Source of the DNA: Rheinheimera sp.
GTDB taxonomy: Bacteria > Pseudomonadota > Gammaproteobacteria > Enterobacterales > Alteromonadaceae
Length of the DNA stretch: 64,000 bases
Reading direction: 5' to 3'
Assembly: GCF_030824435.1 (NCBI RefSeq)
Contig: NZ_JAVBXS010000016.1
Coordinates: 88,940 to 152,939, forward strand
The translations under genes and the position numbers were made by a program. A model generated the notes under the pieces. The model did no database searches and was not told the origin of the DNA. It saw only the letters and a list, made by a program, of their open reading frames with translations. This document shows positions 37,485 to 46,207 of this stretch, one piece after another (position 1 is the stretch's first letter; each line of letters starts with the position of its first letter).

Positions 37485-38492
37485 ATGAGTTCACAAACTA
37501 TTACCGTCATTAAAGGCGATGGCATTGGTCCAAGTATTGTTGACGCCGCCCTGGCTGTGCTGGACAAAGCCGGCTGTAACTTCAACTATGAATTTGTTGA
37601 TGCTGGTCTTACTGCTTTGGAAAAAACCGGTGACTTATTGCCACAAGCCACGCTGGACGCTATTGCCCGCAATAAAATCACCTTAAAAGGCCCGCTGACA
37701 ACGCCAGTTGGTGAAGGTTTTACTTCTATTAACGTGACTTTGCGCAAAAAATTTAACCTGTACTCCAACGTACGCCCGGTGATTTCGTTTAAAGGCACCA
37801 AAGCCCGTTACGACAATATCGATATCATCACAGTGCGCGAAAACACTGAAGGTATGTATTCAGGCGCTGGCCAGGTGGTAAAAAACGAAGGTGAACTGGC
37901 CGAAGCCATGAGCGTGGTCACCCGCGAAGGTTCTGAGCGTATTGTTGAATTTGCTTTTGAGCTGGCGCGCCGTGAAAACCGCAAAAAAGTCACTATTGTG
38001 CATAAAGCCAATATTCTGAAGTCAACTTCTGGTTTATTCCTGAAAACAGCACGTGAAGTGGCTGCCCGTTATCCGGATATTCAGGCTGTTGAAATGATTG
38101 TTGATAACGCCTGTATGCAGCTGGTGATGAACCCACAACAATTTGATGTGATAGTGACCACCAACCTGTTTGGCGATATTTTATCTGACTTATGTGCCGG
38201 TTTAGTTGGCGGTTTAGGTATGGCGCCAGGTGCCAATATCGGCAAAGATTGCGCCGTATTTGAAGCTGTGCACGGCAGTGCACCTGATATTGCAGGTAAA
38301 AACCTGGCCAACCCAAGTTCAGTGATTTTGGCTTCTATCCAGATGCTGGAATACCTGGGTATGCAGGAGCAAGCGAAAAAAATCCTCGCTGCTTTAACAG
38401 ATGTAATTGCCAGTGGCGACCGTACCACCCGCGATTTAGGCGGCACACACGGCACCACAGACTTTACCGCTGCCATGCTGGAACGTCTGTAA
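37485..38492 (+). CDS. NAD-dependent isocitrate dehydrogenase
   Basis: This is a TCA-cycle enzyme oxidising isocitrate to 2-oxoglutarate with NAD. The 335-residue protein belongs to the short IDH/IPMDH family: VIKGDGIGPSIVDAAL at the start, TVRENTEGMYSG (substrate loop), VHKANILKSTSGLFL, MIVDNACMQLVMNP and TTNLFGDILSDLCAGLVGGLG. The sequence resembles NAD-IDH rather than LeuB, and no leu genes are nearby. AAGGA precedes the ATG. It differs from the NADP-type Icd of E. coli. Confidence 0.9.
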   Translation: MSSQTITVIKGDGIGPSIVDAALAVLDKAGCNFNYEFVDAGLTALEKTGDLLPQATLDAIARNKITLKGPLTTPVGEGFTSINVTLRKKFNLYSNVRPVISFKGTKARYDNIDIITVRENTEGMYSGAGQVVKNEGELAEAMSVVTREGSERIVEFAFELARRENRKKVTIVHKANILKSTSGLFLKTAREVAARYPDIQAVEMIVDNACMQLVMNPQQFDVIVTTNLFGDILSDLCAGLVGGLGMAPGANIGKDCAVFEAVHGSAPDIAGKNLANPSSVILASIQMLEYLGMQEQAKKILAALTDVIASGDRTTRDLGGTHGTTDFTAAMLERL

Positions 38493-38542
38493 CACAAAAT
38501 TTGTCTGCTCCGGATAACTCTGGTGCCAACAATAATAAACAC

Positions 38543-38573
38543 AAAAACCGCAGCTTTTGACTGCGGTTTTTTA
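38543..38573 (+). terminator. Terminator after isocitrate dehydrogenase
   Basis: AAAACCGCAG (38544-38553) and CTGCGGTTTT (38561-38570) form a 10-bp stem with trailing T residues. Confidence 0.82.
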
Positions 38574-38793
38574 TGCGGTCAAAGCTGGCGGCTCTGCTTT
38601 GGCAAAACTGTCAGGGGGCGGACAAAACCCGGCATCACAGCAACAGAGCTGTTGCCCGCAATGAAAGCGTGGCAACACAATGCAGTTTTACCGCAAATAT
38701 TCGTAAGCAAAACCCTGATACAGCTCAAGTCTGATTATTTTTTGCTATGGTATGCTCTAAAGCCAACTAACTGTATTTACAGAGGATGTCCTG

Positions 38794-40029
38794 ATGGAGT
38801 GGTTTGCCAGCCTGTATACCAGTATCGAACGCACCTTCTTTTATAGTTTAAGTCGCAAAATAGCCGGAAACATCGGCTTTCTGATGGTCATTTTCTGGCT
38901 GGCGCTGTACGGCGCTTACCCCACAGAAGGCAATGCCAGTAGCGTTTGGTGGTCCACCTTAATACTGGGCACTTTTGCTTTTATTTTTACCATCTTTTAC
39001 CTGATGTATTTAATAGTGCGGCCGGTGCAGGCGCTGGTGAAGGCTTTGCACGAAGCCAACAGCAAAGGCACAGATCTGGAACACAGATTGCCGGCTTTTA
39101 CCTATGATGAATTCCGCAGTTTATCGGAAGAATACAATCAGTTTGTCAGCCAGCTCGGCCAGTTGCTGACAGGTTTACATCAGCAAGCGCAACATACCCA
39201 CCAGATCAACGAACAGGTCAGTTCAGCAGTAAAAACCACCCGTCATCATTTGCAGGACACTGAACAGCGCAGCGAAAAAATCCGGGGCGAAAGTGATCAT
39301 GTATTGGATCATTTAGCCAGCATTGTCAGCAACAGCGATCAGATGAACCAGGTGGCCCAAACCACAGTACAAAAAGCCGCTAATGCCAGTGTGGGCATGA
39401 GCACATTATCCAAACAACTCAGTGGTATTGTCAGTTTGCTGGAAACCTTTGGCGACACAGTGCAGGGTTTACAACAAAATTCGGAAAACGTGCGGCAAAT
39501 TCTGCAAATGGTAGAGAACTTCTCCGATCAAACAAATTTGCTTGCGCTGAATGCTGCCATTGAAGCCGCCCGTGCCGGTGAAGCTGGCCGTGGTTTTGCC
39601 GTGGTCGCCGACGAAGTACGTACCCTGGCCGCCAAAGTAAATGACGCCACCAGACAAATTTCGGTGTTTCTCAATGACATGGAACGGCTGGTACGGGAAA
39701 CCAAAACTGAAACCGAACGACTTAATGAACAGGCCAAAGGGGCACAACAGGATATCAGTAGCACCAGCGACGATTTTATCCAGTTGCAACAACAGCTGGA
39801 TCAAGCACAACAAGGGGTGTTGCATATCACCAGTTCAGTGCTGGATTTGGAAAAACGCTATCAACAAACCCACCAGCATCTGACGGCGATTGAACAAGGT
39901 ACCACTGATGCTTACCAGCAGATGTCAGCTATTGAAACCGCCGGCCAGACTTTATTGCAGGCAACTGCCGAAACTCAGCAGCAGCTGGGTCGTTTTGGTC
40001 ACAGACAAAGCTCAGACCGTTCGCGCTGA
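38794..40029 (+). CDS. Methyl-accepting chemotaxis protein without a periplasmic sensor
   Basis: A chemoreceptor of 411 residues. Two membrane helices ([19 protein letters not shown] and [21 protein letters not shown]) are separated by only about 10 residues, so there is no periplasmic ligand domain. A HAMP-like segment at about 72-130 follows, then the signalling helices with the conserved hairpin [38 protein letters not shown]. It may sense membrane or cytoplasmic cues. AGAGGA precedes the ATG. Its 3' end overlaps nhaR by 18 bp in convergent orientation. Confidence 0.9.
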   Translation: MEWFASLYTSIERTFFYSLSRKIAGNIGFLMVIFWLALYGAYPTEGNASSVWWSTLILGTFAFIFTIFYLMYLIVRPVQALVKALHEANSKGTDLEHRLPAFTYDEFRSLSEEYNQFVSQLGQLLTGLHQQAQHTHQINEQVSSAVKTTRHHLQDTEQRSEKIRGESDHVLDHLASIVSNSDQMNQVAQTTVQKAANASVGMSTLSKQLSGIVSLLETFGDTVQGLQQNSENVRQILQMVENFSDQTNLLALNAAIEAARAGEAGRGFAVVADEVRTLAAKVNDATRQISVFLNDMERLVRETKTETERLNEQAKGAQQDISSTSDDFIQLQQQLDQAQQGVLHITSSVLDLEKRYQQTHQHLTAIEQGTTDAYQQMSAIETAGQTLLQATAETQQQLGRFGHRQSSDRSR

Positions 40030-40914
40030 AGATAAAGCATTTACCAGCTGCAAAACACCGGGGTGCGTTAGTTTGCGCTCCGGTGAAATGGCATAAAACA
40101 CTTCCCGCACAGCGTCACTGCGACCTATCACCTGTACTTCATATTGCTGACAAATTTTTTGTTCTATCTGCGTCGGCGCAGAAAAAATGCCCAGCCCCTG
40201 CTGGCCAAAAGCTTTCATCATGGCGCTGTCGTCAAACTCAGCAACTATTTGTGGTGCTATACCCTGTTGTTCAAACCAGGCTTCCAGCCGCTGCCGGATA
40301 ATGGATCTTTTACTTTGCAACAACATCGGCTGTTGGTGTAAACAGGCCGGAAACTGTTGTTGTGGCAGCTTTTTCAGCAGCTTTGTGCTGGCAAAAAAAC
40401 TGGTGCCGGATTCAGTAATTTCGTGGTTATAAGCTTTAATGGAGCTGCCTGGTGATAAGGGTTCGTCAGTGAGCACCAGGTCCAGTTTATTGACCGCCAG
40501 CTCGGCCAATAAAGCATTCTGCTCCCCTTCCCGACAAATCAACCGAAGCTGTTGCGGCAATGAAAAAACCGGTTTAAGCAGTTCATAAATAAAAGCTTTG
40601 GGCAACACGTCCGTAATACCCACAGTAAAAGTTTGCCACTGCGTCACTGTATGGTGTTTCAGCACGGAACGCAGTTCATCACCAAGCTGAAAAATGTCTT
40701 CAGCATAACGAAATGTCACCCGCCCCATTTCAGTCAAAGACCACTTTTTGCCGGTTCGGTTAAACAAGGCGCTACCAGTACTGTGTTCCAGTGCACTGAT
40801 TTGGCCGCTGATGGTTTGGGGCGTGATATGCAAAAGTTCACTGATCCTCGCGATACTGCCTTCACGCGCCACCAGATAAAAATAATACAGCTGATTAAAG
40901 TTGACAGGGGTCAC
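40012..40914 (-). CDS. nhaR: LysR-family activator NhaR
   Basis: NhaR activates the sodium/proton antiporter gene nhaA and other genes in E. coli in response to sodium. The 300-residue protein has the LysR winged helix [39 protein letters not shown] and an effector domain with the NhaR-like blocks [12 protein letters not shown] and [22 protein letters not shown]. The GTG at 40914 is preferred because AAGG repeats sit just upstream and the N-terminus then fits. No nhaA lies in this window; the divergent neighbour is yccA. Confidence 0.85.
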   Translation of the reverse strand: MTPVNFNQLYYFYLVAREGSIARISELLHITPQTISGQISALEHSTGSALFNRTGKKWSLTEMGRVTFRYAEDIFQLGDELRSVLKHHTVTQWQTFTVGITDVLPKAFIYELLKPVFSLPQQLRLICREGEQNALLAELAVNKLDLVLTDEPLSPGSSIKAYNHEITESGTSFFASTKLLKKLPQQQFPACLHQQPMLLQSKRSIIRQRLEAWFEQQGIAPQIVAEFDDSAMMKAFGQQGLGIFSAPTQIEQKICQQYEVQVIGRSDAVREVFYAISPERKLTHPGVLQLVNALSSARTV

Positions 40915-41064
40915 ACCTTCACCTTCGGTTTTAACGAACTTTTTGTTAGTTATATTCGAGTTTACCTTACAAAAGCAAGGCGGTATAACTGTCGGCAATT
41001 GTGCAGCAAACCATTTCCGTTAATTGAAATGGGAATCTTTAATCAAAAACCTGAGGGCATGACT

Positions 41065-41733
41065 ATGGATACATTGCATCGTCAAAGTTATAGCGGTCAG
41101 CTTTTGGCCGTTGATACCAATAAAGTTTTACGCAACACCTATACCCTGCTTTCCATGACACTGGCATTCAGTGCCTTGATGGCCGGCCTCAGCAGCAGCC
41201 TGAATTTACCGCACCCCGGCCTTATCATCACGCTGGTTGGTTATTTTGGCTTGTTGTTTTTCACCACTAAGTTTCGCAACAGCGCTTTAGGCCTGGTGGG
41301 TGTGTTTGGCCTGACAGGTTTTATGGGTTACACCCTGGGTCCAATTATCAACCGTTATCTGGCCATGCCAAATGGCAGTGAAATAGTGATGCTGGCGATG
41401 GCCGGTACCGCCACTATTTTCTTTGCACTTTCGGCTTATGCGCTGGTGAAAAAAACCAACTTCAGTTTTATGGGCAGTTTTTTAACTGTGGGTATTCTGG
41501 TGGCTTTTCTGGCCGGTTTAGGTGCGGTGTTTTTTGAGATTGCTGCTTTAAGTCTGGCGGTTTCTGCCATGTTTGTGCTGCTAATGTCGGGCATGATCTT
41601 ATGGCAAACCAGTGAGATAGTGCATGGTGGTGAAACCAATTACATCATGGCCACTGTCAGTTTGTTTGTGTCCATCTTTAACCTGTTCACCAGCTTATTG
41701 CAGTTGCTGGGTTTTATGAACAGTGACGACTAG
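41065..41733 (+). CDS. yccA: Bax inhibitor-1 family membrane protein YccA
   Basis: YccA is a seven-helix inner-membrane protein that inhibits and is degraded by FtsH in E. coli. The 222-residue protein shows TNKVLRNTYTLLSMTLAFSA, LVGYFGLLFFTTKFRNSALGL, FGLTGFMGYTLGPIINRYL and SEIVHGGETNYIMATVSLFVSIFNLF, diagnostic of the family. Of two close in-frame ATG codons the second (41065) is chosen because GAGG lies 8 nt upstream. A strong terminator follows. Confidence 0.93.
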   Translation: MDTLHRQSYSGQLLAVDTNKVLRNTYTLLSMTLAFSALMAGLSSSLNLPHPGLIITLVGYFGLLFFTTKFRNSALGLVGVFGLTGFMGYTLGPIINRYLAMPNGSEIVMLAMAGTATIFFALSAYALVKKTNFSFMGSFLTVGILVAFLAGLGAVFFEIAALSLAVSAMFVLLMSGMILWQTSEIVHGGETNYIMATVSLFVSIFNLFTSLLQLLGFMNSDD

Positions 41734-41806
41734 TAACCTTTTCCAACTTGTTGTTTTATTGCTGATGTTCCCACAGCCCCTTGAGCGTAAAATGAATCCG
41801 CTCTTT

Positions 41807-41832
41807 GCCCCCGGTTTCGGGGGCTTTTTTTT
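41807..41832 (+). terminator. Terminator after yccA
   Basis: GCCCCCG (41807-41813), GTTT and CGGGGGC (41818-41824) form a GC-rich stem followed by eight T. Confidence 0.92.
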
Positions 41833-41877
41833 GCTGTCATTTAACTGCTTGCCGGGTGCAGGTTATGCAAACCGGTT

Positions 41878-42294
41878 TTATAACAACTTTTGCAGATAAT
41901 AACGTTTCCCACAAAGCGGATAATCTTCCTGCACAAACACCAACTGATAACCAAGCTGCTGATAAAAAGGCCGCGCCTGAAAATCCAGCGTGTCGAGCAG
42001 CACAAAACGGCAACCTCGGCTTCTGGCAATATTCTCAGCTTCCAGCATTAAACTTTTACCATAACCCTGACCACGACAACTGTCGTCCACCCACAAATAA
42101 TCCAGCATAAACCAGTTACCAAAAGTGCGGCCCGATAAACCAGCCAGCAGCACGCCATTGCTTGCCGTTATTTTTAAACCCAGCGGCTGGCGCAACGAAG
42201 CATCCCAGTGTCTGGCATTAAATTTTACAATCTGTTGTTTTATCGCTTCGGCAAACTCTGGCGAATTATCCGGTTTAATAGGTACTGACATCAT
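41878..42294 (-). CDS. GNAT family N-acetyltransferase
   Basis: A 138-residue acetyltransferase with the full acetyl-CoA pattern: FMLDYLWVDDSCRGQGYGKSLM (strand 4 and the RGQGYG loop), EAENIARSRGCRFVLLDTLDFQA and FYQQLGYQLVFVQEDYP at the C-terminus. Two adjacent ATG codons (42294 and 42291) follow GGAG; the first is given. The acceptor is unknown. It is convergent with yccA. Confidence 0.88.
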   Translation of the reverse strand: MMSVPIKPDNSPEFAEAIKQQIVKFNARHWDASLRQPLGLKITASNGVLLAGLSGRTFGNWFMLDYLWVDDSCRGQGYGKSLMLEAENIARSRGCRFVLLDTLDFQARPFYQQLGYQLVFVQEDYPLCGKRYYLQKLL

Positions 42295-42539
42295 GCTCAC
42301 TCCGGAAAATTTTTCTGTATAGAAGGTGGCAAATTTAAAATGTTGTGATGATGGGGCTGCAGCACACAACATGAGATTGCTAGTTTCACTGCAATAAAGC
42401 GGCACAATACGCAGTAAATCAGCAAAATACAAAAAATAAATTTAATGAAATTAAAGCGCTAAGCTGCTGAAAGTACAGCTTAATAATTAATTTTATTGAT
42501 AAATACGCCTAACATTAAACAATCTTTTAGAAATAAAGT

Positions 42540-42567
42540 TTGACGCCCTGTTTAAAAGCTATACAAT
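42540..42567 (+). promoter_or_regulatory. Promoter of the cold-shock gene
   Basis: TTGACG (42540-42545), 16 bp and TACAAT (42562-42567) make a strong sigma-70 promoter. The surrounding region from 42433 is very AT-rich and holds no other gene. Confidence 0.7.
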
Positions 42568-42573
42568 GGCGAC

Positions 42574-42716
42574 AGTTTGAAAGTCAGTACCATATTTATG
42601 CACACCGAACAGTTACTGTTGTATTAGTACGTCCTGTATTCATAAGTCATAGCACCACTTCCAGCACCACCGCCTGATACCAGGCATATTAATTAAATAG
42701 ATACAGGATATTTATC
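42574..42716 (+). promoter_or_regulatory. Long 5' untranslated leader of the cold-shock gene
   Basis: About 143 nt separate the predicted start site from the ATG. Long structured leaders are typical of cspA-type mRNAs, where they act as cold-responsive switches. Extent is inferred from the promoter position; no structure was computed. Confidence 0.45.
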
Positions 42717-42926
42717 ATGTCTAATACAACTACCGGTACAGTAAAATGGTTCAACGAAACTAAAGGTTTTGGTTTCATCGAACAAGCTTCAGGTCCAGAC
42801 GTTTTCGCTCACTTCAGCGCAATCGCCAGCACTGGCTTCAAAACACTGCAGGAAGGCCAACGCGTGTCTTTCACAGTAACTCAGGGCCAGAAAGGTCCTC
42901 AGGCTGAGAAAATCGTTGTTCTGTAA
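42717..42926 (+). CDS. CspA family cold-shock protein
   Basis: A 69-residue single-domain nucleic-acid chaperone: [18 protein letters not shown] with the RNP1 motif KGFGFIE, the RNP2 motif DVFAHFSAI, and [19 protein letters not shown]. Length and motifs are those of CspA-type proteins, which melt RNA structure. AGGA precedes the ATG. The long leader and strong promoter suggest cold induction; two hairpins follow the stop. Which csp paralogue it is cannot be decided. Confidence 0.95.
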   Translation: MSNTTTGTVKWFNETKGFGFIEQASGPDVFAHFSAIASTGFKTLQEGQRVSFTVTQGQKGPQAEKIVVL

Positions 42927-42940
42927 TTAGAACTCCGACT

Positions 42941-42961
42941 TTGGTAAGTTAACCTTACCAA
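42941..42961 (+). other. Hairpin downstream of the cold-shock gene
   Basis: TTGGTAAG (42941-42948) and CTTACCAA (42954-42961) form a perfect 8-bp stem with a 5-nt loop, directly before the terminator. It probably stabilises the mRNA 3' end. Confidence 0.5.
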
Positions 42962-42970
42962 ACCAAATCA

Positions 42971-42999
42971 GGGCAACTCTTCGGATGTTGCCCTTTTTT
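42971..42999 (+). terminator. Terminator of the cold-shock gene
   Basis: GGGCAAC (42971-42977) and GTTGCCC (42987-42993) with a loop containing TTCGG are followed by six T. Confidence 0.9.
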
Positions 43000-43000
43000 A

Positions 43001-43167
43001 TGTCCACGGAAGGACGGTATGCCGCTGTTGCAGGGAGCATTCAACGGCGATGTCCACGGAAGGACGGTATGCCATTGTTGCAGGGAGCATTCAGCGGCGA
43101 TGTCCACGGAAGGACGGTATGCCGTTGTTGCATGAAGCACTCTTCACTTAGCGGCGATGTCCACGGA
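43001..43167. repeat. Tandem 50-bp repeats, three copies plus a partial one
   Basis: Units at 43001-43050, 43051-43100, 43101-43157 (57 bp, with a small insertion) and a 10-bp remnant at 43158-43167. Each begins TGTCCACGGAAGGACGGTAT and the first two end in a 20-bp tail CAGGGAGCATTCAxCGGCGA. GTCC and GGAC within each unit can pair. Copies differ at a few bases only. The array fills the gap between the cold-shock terminator and a second hairpin; no sound gene covers it. Confidence 0.9.
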
Positions 43168-43174
43168 ATGGATC

Positions 43175-43215
43175 AAATAAATGGGGTCAGAGTTTTGCTC
43201 TGACCCCATTTATTT
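43175..43215. repeat. Perfect 18-bp inverted repeat, REP-like hairpin
   Basis: AAATAAATGGGGTCAGAG (43175-43192), loop TTTTG and its exact complement (43198-43215). The GGGGTCAGAG core recalls extragenic palindromes linked to REP-associated (RAYT) transposases in gammaproteobacteria; that link is from memory. No transposase is nearby. It may also act as a bidirectional terminator upstream of dbpA. Confidence 0.75.
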
Positions 43216-43286
43216 TCTGTAATGCCTTCGGGCTGTTTATTTTTCATCAAATGCAGCCTGATGCTGCAGTAACACAGGATTAAATT

Positions 43287-44669
43287 GTGAGCAATTTAAC
43301 ATTTGCCAGTTTGGCTCTCCCTCAGGCGCTGGTCGAAAATCTGACCGGCATGGGTTACACCGAAATGACGCCTATTCAGGCGGCTTCTTTGCCGAAGATA
43401 CTGAGCGGTAAAGATATTATTGGCCAGGGCAAAACCGGCTCAGGCAAAACCGCTGCTTTTGGCCTCGGTATTCTTGGCAAACTTGAAGTGAAACGTTTTC
43501 GTGTACAAAGCCTGGTGCTTTGCCCTACCCGCGAACTGGCTGATCAGGTTGCAGGCGAGATCCGCAAACTGGGCCGTAGTATTCATAACATTAAAGTGCT
43601 GACCTTGTGTGGTGGTGTGCCTTTTGGCCCTCAGCTTGGCAGTCTGGAACACGGCGCTCATATTATTGTCGGTACACCTGGCCGGGTGGAAGAGCATTTA
43701 ACCAAAGGTTCGTTAAAACTGGATGATTTAACCACTTTGGTTTTGGATGAAGCCGACCGTATGCTGGAAATGGGTTTTCAACCCGCTTTGGACGCCATTG
43801 TTGCTTTTGCACCAAAACAGCGACAAACCTTGTTGTTCAGTGCCACTTATCCAAAACAAATTGAAGCCATGGCAGCTGCACTGATGCAAAACCCTGAGCT
43901 GATTAAAGTAGAGTCAAGCCATAACAACCTCAGCATCAGTCAGCACTTTTTTAAAGTAAACTCCAATGCCGATCGTCTGCAAGCGGTGAAACGACTGCTA
44001 CTGGCGCATAAACCTGTCAGTTCAGTGGTGTTTTGTAATACCCGCAAAGAAACCCAGGAAGTGGCAGATGCACTGCATGATGCTGGTTTTAGCGTATTGG
44101 CATTGCATGGTGATTTAGAGCAGCGCGACCGCGACCAGACGCTGGTGCGTTTTGCCAGTAAATCAGTGTCGGTGCTGGTGGCAACAGATGTAGCAGCCCG
44201 TGGTCTGGACATCGACGCGCTGGACGCCGTCATTAACTATCAGCTGGCGCACGATGTTGACACTCACACCCACCGTATTGGCCGTACCGGTCGTGCCGGC
44301 AGCTCAGGCATCGCCTGTAGCCTGTTTAACGATCAGGACGGTTATAAAATGGGTTTATTAGAAGACATGCTGGGCGGCACCATTGAACCTGAAGCACTGC
44401 CGGATGAAGCTGTGCTGCAACAAATGCCACCAAAACCACCGATGGTCAGCCTGTGGATTGATGCTGGGAAAAGGCAAAAACTACGCGCCGGTGATGTGCT
44501 GGGTGCTTTGACGGCCGATCAACAATTGGGCCGTGATCACATCGGCAAAATCAGTTTATTTGATGACTGGGCTTATGTGGCTGTGCGGATGGACATCGTA
44601 AAAATTGCGCTCAGTATGTTCAGTCAGGGCATTAAAGGCCGCAATATCCGTGTGCGCCAGGTGAGCTAA
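43287..44669 (+). CDS. dbpA: ATP-dependent RNA helicase DbpA
   Basis: DbpA is a DEAD-box helicase acting on 23S rRNA helix 92 during 50S assembly. The 460-residue protein has the Q motif, GQGKTGSGKTAAFGL (motif I), PTRELADQ, GTPGRV, VLDEADRML (DEAD), SATY (SAT variant), VATDVAARGLDI and HRIGRTGRAG, then the C-terminal RNA-binding domain (LRAGDVLGALTAD, GKISLFDDWAYVAV) specific to DbpA. The start is GTG at 43287 with AGGA upstream. It lies just after a repeat cluster. Confidence 0.95.
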   Translation: MSNLTFASLALPQALVENLTGMGYTEMTPIQAASLPKILSGKDIIGQGKTGSGKTAAFGLGILGKLEVKRFRVQSLVLCPTRELADQVAGEIRKLGRSIHNIKVLTLCGGVPFGPQLGSLEHGAHIIVGTPGRVEEHLTKGSLKLDDLTTLVLDEADRMLEMGFQPALDAIVAFAPKQRQTLLFSATYPKQIEAMAAALMQNPELIKVESSHNNLSISQHFFKVNSNADRLQAVKRLLLAHKPVSSVVFCNTRKETQEVADALHDAGFSVLALHGDLEQRDRDQTLVRFASKSVSVLVATDVAARGLDIDALDAVINYQLAHDVDTHTHRIGRTGRAGSSGIACSLFNDQDGYKMGLLEDMLGGTIEPEALPDEAVLQQMPPKPPMVSLWIDAGKRQKLRAGDVLGALTADQQLGRDHIGKISLFDDWAYVAVRMDIVKIALSMFSQGIKGRNIRVRQVS

Positions 44670-44686
44670 GCCCCGGGGCTTTTTGT
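44668..44686 (+). terminator. Short terminator overlapping the dbpA stop
   Basis: AAGCCCCGGGGCTTTTTG begins within the stop codon: a short GC stem with a T run. A second larger imperfect hairpin (arms 44707-44724 and 44729-44746) follows. Confidence 0.5.
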
Positions 44687-44885
44687 TAATTCTGCTTTTC
44701 TTGTTGGCTGTTGGTGGCGTTATCTGAAGATAACACTACCAACAGCTGGTCAAAATCGCCATTTATTGGTGACATCCTGTATCCCCCCACAACCAAATAC
44801 TGCTAAACAACTGATTTATAATAAGAATATAGATGGTCTTTATTTTGCAGAAGCCTGATATCAATAAAGATACAAGGGGATGGTG

Positions 44886-45299
44886 ATGAGTCTGCTTCGA
44901 TTAATTTTTAATATCTGCTGGTTTTTAATGGGTGGTTTGCTGATGGGACTGGCCTGGTGGCTGGCTGGTCTTTTATGTTTTATCAGTATTATTGGTATTC
45001 CGTTTGGCCGCAGCTGTTTTGTCATTGGTCAGCTGGCGTTCTGGCCCTTTGGTCAGGAAAGTATCAACAGACGTTATCTGCAAAAATACGACGATATAGG
45101 CACAGGTGGTTTAGGCCTGCTTGGCAATATTATCTGGTTTATATTTGCCGGTTTTTGGCTGGCGCTGGGTCATCTGCTGCACGCAGTGGCTTGTTTTATC
45201 ACTATTATTGGTATTCCCTTTGGCCTGCAACATCTGAAACTGGCCATGCTGACTTTAAGCCCTATAGGCCAGACTATTGTGGATAAAAGGACAGCCTGA
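44886..45299 (+). CDS. yccF: YccF domain-containing membrane protein
   Basis: A 137-residue inner-membrane protein with two tandem YccF (DUF307) units, each hydrophobic and ending with the same signature: LLCFISIIGIPFGRSCFVIGQ and VACFITIIGIPFGLQHLKLA. This duplicated layout is diagnostic. The second of two close ATG codons (44886) is preferred since GGGG lies 6 nt upstream. Function is unknown. Confidence 0.92.
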   Translation: MSLLRLIFNICWFLMGGLLMGLAWWLAGLLCFISIIGIPFGRSCFVIGQLAFWPFGQESINRRYLQKYDDIGTGGLGLLGNIIWFIFAGFWLALGHLLHAVACFITIIGIPFGLQHLKLAMLTLSPIGQTIVDKRTA

Positions 45300-45365
45300 A
45301 CAACGCACACTTAAGTTACACCGGGAATTGATCCTATCGCTGAAACAGGCTGATCAATCAGTTTG

Positions 45366-46196
45366 TTACGGCAACAGCTGCGAAGCTGGTGTCAGTGCCC
45401 GACCCAATAAGGCAAAATAACTGAGCCAACAGTTGGCAAATTGTTGGCTCAGCATAGCTTGCGGATATAAACCCGCCCTTGCTGCTGGCCCCGTTAAACA
45501 ACCAGAGACTAAAAAGCTGTTTTTAACTGGCTGTAGCTCCAGCATCTGCTCAAAAGCACGGGCGGCCATTTCTTCCGGCATAGCGTAATAAAACTGCTTA
45601 TGCGCCAAATCAACATCGCGGCAATGGGCAAAAAAAGCACTCTCCCCCTGCCCCGACTGATGCAAAAACAATAAACTAAACGCCTGATGCAGATAGTTAT
45701 TGAGCGGATGCTCAATAAAAGAGGGACGGGATAACCACAATTTACTGGCAAAGCTGTTGCGGGGTGCGTCTTTAAACATTTTGCCGGCAATATAATGATC
45801 AAAAGCATGAAACCATTCGTGTGCCAGACTACCACCGCCGGCATTTTTTGCCAGTGCCAGAATCCGGCCTTGTGGCTGATAATGGGCACAACTGCCAGGC
45901 CTACCGCCAATACCAAAAGTTAAAGCCAGGCTTTCATTCAGTGAAATTACCTGATTGGGCACCTGCAATAACAACTGCAAATCACACAAGGCATCAAAGA
46001 ACAAATTGGCGGCTATTTGTTGTTCAGCCGCTGTTACCCAGCGGCCTATACGGATGCTCTGAAAACCAAAAATTTTTACCAGATCGGCAAAACTCACATC
46101 AGCACCGGCTCTGTGCTCTGGCCCATTACGAAAATAAGGCCTTGTTAATCTGCCGCTGACGCCAGCTTGTTGCTGCACTTTGTGGTTACCGCGCAC
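45366..46196 (-). CDS. CLCA_X family protein with zincin-like motif
   Basis: A 276-residue protein resembling the CLCA_X family found in Alteromonadales and relatives. It carries SLAHEWFHAFDHY at about 125-137, an HExxH zinc-protease-like motif, and YYAMPEEMAARAFEQMLE, where the glutamates could supply a third ligand. No signal peptide is evident, so it would act in the cytoplasm. The start is GTG at 46196 (a second in-frame GTG lies 21 bp downstream); neither has a strong ribosome site. It follows folM by 11 bp. Confidence 0.72.
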   Translation of the reverse strand: MRGNHKVQQQAGVSGRLTRPYFRNGPEHRAGADVSFADLVKIFGFQSIRIGRWVTAAEQQIAANLFFDALCDLQLLLQVPNQVISLNESLALTFGIGGRPGSCAHYQPQGRILALAKNAGGGSLAHEWFHAFDHYIAGKMFKDAPRNSFASKLWLSRPSFIEHPLNNYLHQAFSLLFLHQSGQGESAFFAHCRDVDLAHKQFYYAMPEEMAARAFEQMLELQPVKNSFLVSGCLTGPAARAGLYPQAMLSQQFANCWLSYFALLGRALTPASQLLP

Positions 46197-46207
46197 TATA
46201 TTAAGGA

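Noticed and set aside
38523..38846. 107-codon frame between isocitrate dehydrogenase and the chemotaxis gene
   Set aside because: It begins in the terminator region, overlaps the chemotaxis gene start out of frame and lacks a ribosome site.
41805..42110. 101-codon plus frame opposite the GNAT gene
   Set aside because: It starts inside the yccA terminator and is antisense to a clear acetyltransferase.
43001..43167. Tandem repeats considered as a small CRISPR array
   Set aside because: Units abut and the would-be spacers are nearly identical between copies; no cas gene is nearby.
42985..43203. A 72-codon plus frame and a 61-codon minus frame running through the 50-bp tandem repeats
   Set aside because: They arise from the repeat itself (50 bp is not a multiple of three, so each copy is read in a different frame), have no good ribosome site and look like no protein.
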